In this document: one piece after another, positions 41,474 to 45,796 of the stretch
Numbering within the stretch: the first letter of the stretch is position 1
Layout of the letters: each line of letters starts with the position of its first letter
NCBI GenBank assembly: GCA_938040325.1
Contig: CALHXW010000222.1
Coordinates: 1 to 45,796, forward strand
Length of the DNA stretch: 45,796 nt
From: an uncultured bacterium
Lineage (GTDB): Bacteria > Myxococcota_A > UBA9042 > PHBI01
Direction: 5' to 3'
The notes under the pieces: generated by a model
Seen by the model: only the letters and a program-made list of their open reading frames with translations
Told to the model about the DNA's origin: nothing
Databases searched by the model: none
Program-made: the position numbers and the translations under genes

Positions 41474-43783
41474 GTGGGCAACGAGATCATCATCGACGGT
41501 GAGCGCTACGAAGTCTCCGACAAAGTCACCATCATCACCTACGAAGATCCTGGCGGCATGAGCTTCAAGAAGAAGAAGCGAAAAGCGCTCGCGAAGACCG
41601 GCTCGCCGCTGATGGCGTGGCGCAAGAAGAAGGGCAAAGGAAAGCTCAAGACCCTCGAGAAGGTCAAAGAGCACGTCAACCAGGTCATTCTTCACGCGGA
41701 TCTGACGCGGGACTCCAAGAAGTGCTTCGACGTGTTGGTGGCGCGTGGCCTGTCGACCCACTTCCTCATCGACTGGGACGGCGTCATCTACCAAGGCATG
41801 GACGTCATGAAGAAGGCGTTTCACGCCGGCGACTTCAACGACCTCTCCATCGGGATCGACCTCAACAACCTCCTGCCCAACCTGGTGAAGAAGCCCGGCG
41901 CACCGATGTATAATCGGAAGCATCCGCGCTACCAGGAGATGATGAGCAAGGAGTTTCGGCGTCCGAAGAGCGGGCGCATGCGCATCAACAAAGGCCGACC
42001 CTTGAGGTCGTATGGCTACACGGACGCGCAGTACACAGCCCTGGTGGAGCTTCTGAAGACGCTCACCAAGTACCTGCCCGCCATCAAGAAAGAGGCGCCT
42101 TTCGACGCCACTGGCGAGATCGTCAAGAACGTGCTCGACGACGAGAGCTTCAGTGGCTTCATCGGCCACTGGCACATCTCGACCCAGCGGTGGGATCCGG
42201 GGCCAGGCTTCGACTGGCAGCGGGTCTATCACGCGCTCCACAGCGAGCATAACTCGTTCCCCTTCGAGATCGTTGAAGGGCGTAACATTCGGGACTTGTT
42301 GTCGAAAGATAAGGTCACCGAGTACGCCAAGATGTACTACGACAACAACGAGTCCAACGAGTCAGGCGGCTACTACCCGATCGGGCTGAACCAGACGTGG
42401 CATGGCGGCATCCACTTGCACGGCCACTCGAGCACCAAGATCCGCGCGATGTTCGACGGGCAGCTGGTGGCGGCTCACTTCGGCGACCACACCACCAAGC
42501 TTGGCTCCAACAACTTCATCCTGCTGCGCCACCGGGTGAAGATCCCGGCCAAACAGAAGGGCGTCGACCCCAAGTACTTCACGTTCTACAGCCTCTACAT
42601 GCACCTCGAGTCGCAAGACATCGACAAGGCTACCGTCTCAAGTCCGAAGTGGATCAAGGACCTCTACCGCTTCAAAGATCCCGAGGAAGAAGAGAACGAG
42701 CCGGATCTGGAAAAGAAGAAGCTCGACGACGATGAGTTTGAGGAAGACCTCGACACGCTCGAGGGTGAGAAAGCCAACAAGGAAAAGAAGGACCCTGAAG
42801 GCGAGGACTTCATCGACACGGGCCCGCGAGTGCCGTGGCTTGAGGTGGGCGACCACATCACGGGCCTCAAGCGAGGCCAGATCGCGCTCTTCGACAAAGA
42901 GCAGCCGATCTTGGTCAGCAGTGGTGACGTGCTGGGCACGATGGGTGAGTTCGGCCAGCCCGACGAGTGGAAGCGCATGCTCCACCTGGAGATCTTCGCA
43001 GACAAGGACTGGAAGGACGCGATCGACATTGGCGCGCACGGCCGCTACCTCGTGGAGCTCGACGACGACGTTGGCACGGACCTCTTCATTGAAGACAACA
43101 ACATCCTGAGCCTCTTCGAGGGACGGCGGAAGGCGTCCAAGACCTCGCTCGCTCCGCAGAAGGTTCTCGACAGTGAAGACGTCATCGACTTCTTCACCGG
43201 CGGCCAGCGGACCGAGGACGTGCGGCCTTGGCTGCGTAAGCTGGTCACGCGGCATGTCAGCGAGTGGAGCGATCGCGTCGACTGGGTGAGCGCGCTCTCG
43301 TCAGCAGAGGACTGGACCGAGCGGGTCAGCGAGTTCAAGACGGTCGTAAAGAACTCGGGGCTTGCGAGGAGCTCCATCGAGACGGTGCTGCCCTTTATCT
43401 GGCTCAACAAGCAGGTGGCTGAGCACATCGGCATCAAGGACTACAACGGCATCCTCAACTACTTCCATCCGATCCACTTTCTGATCTGGATGACGTTTCA
43501 CAGCAACCAGCGCCTCAAGGTCATCTCCAAGGGGATGTCCAAGCGCAAGCTCAAGCAGCTCAAGCGGGCCGAGACGGAGAAGGCTCGCAAGAAGCGCGAG
43601 TGCCAGCTGTTGGGAACTTGCGAGACCGACTACGAGAACGAGGGCATCGAGCGCGTCGACTTTGGTGCCGAGTACGACGTGGAGGTCGACGATGACTACG
43701 ATCCGACCGAGGAGCTCAATGACTGGCTCACCGGTTGGGATCAAGGCGAGTGGCTGCGCGAGGAAGATGACAACGAGTGGTAG
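41474..43783 (+). CDS. Amidase_2 (PGRP-like) fused to a degenerate M23 domain
   Basis: 769 residues; GTG 41474 lies 3 bp after the previous stop. Residues about 60-260 are an N-acetylmuramoyl-alanine amidase domain: VNQVILHADLT (Zn His74), AFHAGDFNDLSIGIDLNN (His117), FIGHWHISTQRWDPGPGFDW (His232, Asp241). Residues about 300-510 follow the M23 endopeptidase order: WHGGIHLHGHSSTKIRAMFD, SNNFILLRHR, YSLYMHLESQ, LVSSGDVLGTMGEFG, MLHLEIF. The HxGxD Asp is replaced by His and the HxH motif reads LHL, so this half is probably inactive. A charged acidic insert sits at about 397-450. No signal peptide is visible, so export must use another route or the protein acts after lysis. Confidence 0.85.
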   Translation: MGNEIIIDGERYEVSDKVTIITYEDPGGMSFKKKKRKALAKTGSPLMAWRKKKGKGKLKTLEKVKEHVNQVILHADLTRDSKKCFDVLVARGLSTHFLIDWDGVIYQGMDVMKKAFHAGDFNDLSIGIDLNNLLPNLVKKPGAPMYNRKHPRYQEMMSKEFRRPKSGRMRINKGRPLRSYGYTDAQYTALVELLKTLTKYLPAIKKEAPFDATGEIVKNVLDDESFSGFIGHWHISTQRWDPGPGFDWQRVYHALHSEHNSFPFEIVEGRNIRDLLSKDKVTEYAKMYYDNNESNESGGYYPIGLNQTWHGGIHLHGHSSTKIRAMFDGQLVAAHFGDHTTKLGSNNFILLRHRVKIPAKQKGVDPKYFTFYSLYMHLESQDIDKATVSSPKWIKDLYRFKDPEEEENEPDLEKKKLDDDEFEEDLDTLEGEKANKEKKDPEGEDFIDTGPRVPWLEVGDHITGLKRGQIALFDKEQPILVSSGDVLGTMGEFGQPDEWKRMLHLEIFADKDWKDAIDIGAHGRYLVELDDDVGTDLFIEDNNILSLFEGRRKASKTSLAPQKVLDSEDVIDFFTGGQRTEDVRPWLRKLVTRHVSEWSDRVDWVSALSSAEDWTERVSEFKTVVKNSGLARSSIETVLPFIWLNKQVAEHIGIKDYNGILNYFHPIHFLIWMTFHSNQRLKVISKGMSKRKLKQLKRAETEKARKKRECQLLGTCETDYENEGIERVDFGAEYDVEVDDDYDPTEELNDWLTGWDQGEWLREEDDNEW

Positions 43784-43876
43784 GTCGACGCCGCCGTCGC
43801 GATCGAGGTCTTGGACCGCTAAGCGTCCCTCCGAGCCGCGAAAACGAACGGCGGGCGCGGCCTTCGCTGGTGATGC

Positions 43877-43905
43877 TTGCCACCGGAAATGAGTTGAGTT
43901 AGGTT
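43877..43905 (+). promoter_or_regulatory. Candidate promoter of tRNA-Ser(TGA)
   Basis: TTGCCA (43877-43882), 17 nt, TAGGTT (43900-43905) precedes the tRNA by 16 nt. The remaining 43784-43876 shows nothing further. Confidence 0.4.
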
Positions 43906-43921
43906 CCGCGCCGCTCCCTAC

Positions 43922-44004
43922 GGAGGAGTGGCCGAGTGGTTGAAGGCAGCGGTCTTGAAAACCGCCAGGCGCAAGTCTCGGGGGTTCGAATCCCTCCTCC
44001 TCCG
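43922..44004 (+). tRNA. tRNA-Ser(TGA)
   Basis: A full class II tRNA: acceptor GGAGGAG pairs with CTCCTCC, discriminator G, anticodon loop CTTGAAA giving anticodon TGA, a variable arm, and a GGTTCGAATCC T-arm. CCA is not encoded. It reads UCN codons. Confidence 0.97.
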
Positions 44005-44033
44005 AACTGACGCTCTCTACAAATTTGAGTCCT

Positions 44034-44126
44034 GGAGAAGTGACCGAGTGGCTGAAGGTGCTCGCCTGCTAAGCGAGTGTAGGGTTTATAGCTCTACCGA
44101 GGGTTCGAATCCCTCCTTCTCCGCCA
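44034..44126 (+). tRNA. tRNA-Ser(GCT)
   Basis: A full class II tRNA: acceptor GGAGAAG/CTTCTCC, discriminator G, loop CTGCTAA between CTCGC and GCGAG giving anticodon GCT (codons AGC/AGU), a long variable arm, and encoded CCA at 44124-44126. A strong terminator follows immediately. Confidence 0.97.
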
Positions 44127-44162
44127 AGGGTCGCCCGAGCAATCGGGCGGCCCTTTGTGTTT
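44127..44162 (+). terminator. Rho-independent terminator after tRNA-Ser(GCT)
   Basis: AAGGGTCGCCCGA and TCGGGCGGCCCTT pair with a GCAA loop, followed by TGTGTTT. This is a stable intrinsic terminator. Confidence 0.85.
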
Positions 44163-44278
44163 GAAGCCGCAGCGGCGTCGCGATCGTAGGTCGCGGCAGG
44201 TCGACGTACATCTTCGGGGCGTCTTGGACGCGGCTAGCCCCCGCCAATGCGGGACTTGCGAGTCTTTCGCGAACGCGC

Positions 44279-44307
44279 TTGACAGACCCCTAGGGCATGC
44301 CTAATGT
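44279..44307 (+). promoter_or_regulatory. Sigma70 promoter of tRNA-Arg(ACG)
   Basis: A perfect TTGACA (44279-44284), 17 nt, TAATGT (44302-44307). The tRNA starts 13 nt downstream. This is the best consensus promoter seen in the window and probably also drives tadA. Confidence 0.85.
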
Positions 44308-44319
44308 CCGCCCTCGCTT

Positions 44320-44393
44320 GCACCGGTAGCTCAGCTGGATAGAGCAACGGTCTACGGAACCGTAGGTCAGAGGTTCGAATCCTCTCCGGTGCA
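44320..44393 (+). tRNA. tRNA-Arg(ACG)
   Basis: A full tRNA: acceptor GCACCGG/CCGGTGC, discriminator A, anticodon loop CTACGGA giving anticodon ACG. In bacteria this is the substrate of TadA, which makes inosine at position 34 so it reads CGU, CGC and CGA. The tadA gene starts 45 bp downstream. CCA is not encoded. Confidence 0.97.
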
Positions 44394-44438
44394 ACCCTTA
44401 CCTTTCGGGCTCGCCCGACGCTCTTTGAGAAAAGGCTG

Positions 44439-44957
44439 ATGAGCGGATCCGACGCTGTCCTCGACGAACCAGACGCTGATGCGGGGTTCATGAAGGCAGC
44501 GCTGGCCGAGGCCCGACGCACCGCGGGGCTCGGAAACGTCCCTGTAGGAGCCGTCATCGTCGTCGACGACACGATCGTCGCGCGCGCTGGCAACCTACGA
44601 GACGTTTTGAATGACCCGACAGCGCACGCTGAGCTGCTAGCCCTCTCTGAGGCTGGTCAGAGGCTCGGTCGCTGGAGGCTCGACGACGCGACGATGTACG
44701 TCACGCTGGAACCTTGCGCTATGTGCGCGAGCGCCATCCAGCAGGCGCGTCTCAAGCGAGTCGTCTACGGCGCGCTGGAAGAAAAAACTGGCGCGGTCGA
44801 GCACGGTCCGAGGTTGCTAGACGACGCGCCCGTCGAGACGCGTCACGCGATCGAGCATGCGCCTGAGTGCGCAGCGCTGATGAGCGCGTTCTTCGAGCAA
44901 CTCCGGGAGATCCGCAAACGCGAAGCTAAACGTGGAGGGGTGTCCGAGTTGGCTTAA
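44439..44957 (+). CDS. tadA: tRNA adenosine-34 deaminase
   Basis: 172 residues, the normal length. It deaminates A34 of tRNA-Arg(ACG) to inosine. The zinc-site motifs are complete: PTAHAELLAL (His63, catalytic Glu65) and TLEPCAMCASA (Cys93, Cys96). FMKAALAEARRTAGLGNVPV GAVIV is the usual start of the fold. The substrate tRNA gene lies just upstream. The last 24 nt of this gene, including the TAA, are also the 5' acceptor and D-arm of tRNA-Ser(CGA). Several bacteria keep tadA next to tRNA-Ser and the SRP RNA gene, as here. Confidence 0.97.
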   Translation: MSGSDAVLDEPDADAGFMKAALAEARRTAGLGNVPVGAVIVVDDTIVARAGNLRDVLNDPTAHAELLALSEAGQRLGRWRLDDATMYVTLEPCAMCASAIQQARLKRVVYGALEEKTGAVEHGPRLLDDAPVETRHAIEHAPECAALMSAFFEQLREIRKREAKRGGVSELA

Positions 44958-45022
44958 GGTGCCTGATTCGAAATCAGGTGTGCGGCAACGCACCGGGGGT
45001 TCGAATCCCTCCCTCTCCGCCA
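44934..45022 (+). tRNA. tRNA-Ser(CGA)
   Basis: A full class II tRNA: acceptor GGAGGGG/CCTCTCC with one G-U pair, discriminator G, loop TTCGAAA giving anticodon CGA, a long variable arm, encoded CCA at 45020-45022. Its first 24 nt overlap the 3' end of tadA, so the tadA transcript must be cut to release it. Confidence 0.96.
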
Positions 45023-45024
45023 GT

Positions 45025-45052
45025 GTACTCGCTCGTAGCTACGAGCGAGTAC
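45025..45052. repeat. Perfect 28-bp palindrome between two tRNA-Ser genes
   Basis: Each half reads GTACTCGCTCGTAG or its exact complement, so all 28 positions are self-complementary with no loop. It begins 3 nt after the CCA of tRNA-Ser(CGA). It may be a processing or terminator hairpin, or a protein-binding site. Confidence 0.9.
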
Positions 45053-45071
45053 GCTTGTAGGACTCGCTTGT

Positions 45072-45161
45072 GGAGAGGTGACCGAGTGGTTGAAGGTGTA
45101 CGACTGGAACTCGTATGTAGGGGCAACTCTACCGAGGGTTCGAATCCCTCTCTCTCCGCCA
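45072..45161 (+). tRNA. tRNA-Ser(GGA)
   Basis: A full class II tRNA: acceptor GGAGAGG/TCTCTCC, discriminator G, anticodon stem TACGA/TCGTA with loop CTGGAAC giving anticodon GGA, a long variable arm, encoded CCA at 45159-45161. Confidence 0.96.
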
Positions 45162-45170
45162 GCCGAGTTT

Positions 45171-45197
45171 CGACGATGTGAACCAGTCGCATCGTCG
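45171..45197 (+). terminator. Hairpin between tRNA-Ser(GGA) and the SRP RNA
   Basis: CGACGATG (45171-45178) and CATCGTCG (45190-45197) are perfect complements with an 11-nt loop and are followed by TTT. It could end the tRNA transcript or separate it from the SRP RNA. Confidence 0.5.
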
Positions 45198-45200
45198 TTT

Positions 45201-45293
45201 ATGGTCGAGGCCCGCAATGGAGTTTCTGTGAACTCCGCCAGGTCCGGGAGGAAGCAACGGTAACGGTTGCTTCATGTGCGGGTCCTCGGCCAA
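45201..45293 (+). ncRNA. ffs: SRP RNA, small bacterial type (4.5S)
   Basis: The outer helix pairs GGTCGAGGCCCGCA (from 45203) with TGCGGGTCCTCGGCC (to 45291). The apical part has CCGCCAGGTCC, a GGGA tetraloop and GGAAGCAACGG, matching the conserved Ffh-binding hairpin. The RNA is the scaffold of the signal recognition particle. A terminator follows at 45322-45360. It shares a cluster with tadA and tRNA-Ser as in several other bacteria. Confidence 0.93.
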
Positions 45294-45321
45294 TCCCTAC
45301 GTCTTTTCTCAAGTTGACGCG

Positions 45322-45360
45322 AACGCGCTGCTCCTCACGGAGTCGGCGCGTTTTTCGTTT
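45322..45360 (+). terminator. Rho-independent terminator of the SRP RNA
   Basis: AACGCGC...CTCC and GGAG...GGCGCGTT pair around TCAC, followed by a T-run (TTTTTCGTTT). Confidence 0.8.
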
Positions 45361-45605
45361 CTGCGAGCGCAAGGCTGTCCTGCGTGGACGGCTCCTCTGC
45401 GGGTGGCCTATCCATCCGGGGGCGCCTTCGCTACCTTAGGGCATGCCCGAGACGCTCACACCTGCCAATCTCTTTGCTCTGCGTTGTGCACCGCGGCCCT
45501 CAAGCTGCGTGGGCCACGCGTCCTTGGGCTCTCGTCGCTGCCGGCAGCCGCACGCTCTTGCGGCCGGCCGCAGGTCGTTGCGCGCCGCCAAAGGCTGGTG
45601 ACGAG

Positions 45606-45796
45606 ATGCCGCCCAAACCATGGTCGCACGTACGCGCCTCGACGCTGTGGCAGAACCGACGCGACGACCTCAGCTACCGCGAGGCTCACGCGCAGAGCTG
45701 CAACAGCTGCGGTGCATCCTACTGCTGCTCCATGTTGGCGCTCACGAAGGTCACGGTCGCGACGCCGAGCGACGTCGACTACCTCGGCTACCTCCT
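45606..45796 (+). CDS. Cys-cluster protein of the YkgJ type, 5' part only
   Basis: Runs off the window; 63 residues are visible. The start is ATG 45606 (MPPKPWSHVRASTLWQ). The segment AQSCNSCGASYCCSMLALT holds the CxxC...CC cluster of YkgJ-like zinc/iron-binding proteins, followed by TPSDVDYLGYLL, which also fits that family. This is not dnaX, which often follows ffs elsewhere. The 242 bp from 45364 to 45605 hold no convincing gene. Confidence 0.7.
   Translation, partial: MPPKPWSHVRASTLWQNRRDDLSYREAHAQSCNSCGASYCCSMLALTKVTVATPSDVDYLGYL

Noticed and set aside
43922..44004. tRNA-Ser(TGA) as a pseudogene because CCA is not encoded
   Set aside because: All stems pair, and tRNA-Arg(ACG) here also lacks encoded CCA, so enzymatic CCA addition is likely.
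45443..45601. 52-codon open frame after the SRP RNA
   Set aside because: No ribosome binding site, composition rich in Arg/Ala/Cys, and the Cys-cluster gene begins just after it.
45606..45796. dnaX as the gene after the SRP RNA
   Set aside because: dnaX often follows ffs in other bacteria, but the visible residues show a CxxC...CC cluster and no P-loop start of DnaX.

Overview
The window is about 45.8 kb of GC-rich bacterial DNA. The gene content suggests a delta-proteobacterial or Myxococcota-type genome. The clues are many secreted lipoproteins with a Cys-Gly-Asp/Ser start followed by an acidic Asp/Thr-rich spacer, an IgGFc-binding-like protein, a PHM-like copper monooxygenase fused to a cytochrome c motif, a eukaryotic-type Ser/Thr kinase with a PEGA-like tail, and a ferrochelatase with an internal four-Cys insertion. 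This placement is an inference: there is no rRNA in the window.

Layout. 1-0.2 kb: the 5' part of a tRNA-Leu and a gene for a 36-residue basic protein. 0.6-9.4 kb: a long run of minus-strand genes. It includes a CruF-like carotenoid-hydratase-family membrane protein, a secreted papain-like candidate and an NlpC/P60 peptidase joined by GTGA stop/start overlaps, then an unknown protein, a TPR-like secreted protein and a lipoprotein. 9.4-17.4 kb: metabolic and regulatory genes (EEP-family phosphohydrolase, ferrochelatase hemH, sensor histidine kinase, Rrf2 regulator, SDR oxidoreductase, glycine dehydrogenase subunit gcvPB, alpha/beta hydrolase). 17.5-24.2 kb: an envelope pair (DUF4139/OmpA-like lipoprotein and a Lon-type protease on a lipoprotein) facing a Ser/Thr kinase. 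24.5-33.6 kb: six consecutive minus-strand genes, all encoding lipoproteins (HExxH metallopeptidase-like, copper monooxygenase, Gly-rich beta-helix-like, acidic, IgGFc-binding-like and Cys-rich). 33.8-38.9 kb: DCC-family protein, a secreted unknown, a malonyl-CoA-synthetase-like ligase and a two-domain VOC protein. 39.2-43.8 kb: a tight three-gene operon (Tat-signal Ig-like protein, degenerate VWA membrane protein with a Lys/Ala-rich tail, and an amidase fused to a degenerate M23 domain). 43.9-45.4 kb: a translation cluster with four tRNA-Ser isoacceptors, tRNA-Arg(ACG), tadA and the SRP RNA. The window ends in a partial Cys-cluster protein gene.

How the parts work together. TadA converts A34 to inosine in tRNA-Arg(ACG), and the tRNA-Arg(ACG) gene lies 45 bp upstream of tadA. 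The Rrf2 regulator and the adjacent SDR gene carry the same 19-bp dyad upstream, which suggests one regulator controlling both. The 39-44 kb operon is the best candidate for an undescribed envelope system: no domain combination like it is known to me, and the VWA and M23 folds have both lost metal-site residues.

Two families of dispersed hairpin repeats recur at gene 3' ends. Family A has copies near 0.44-0.56, 19.8 and 36.46-36.61 kb, with a weak one near 10.45 kb. Family B has copies at 14.84-14.92 and 25.66-25.80 kb. Copies often end in CTAG, and in several places that CTAG contains the stop codon of the neighbouring gene.
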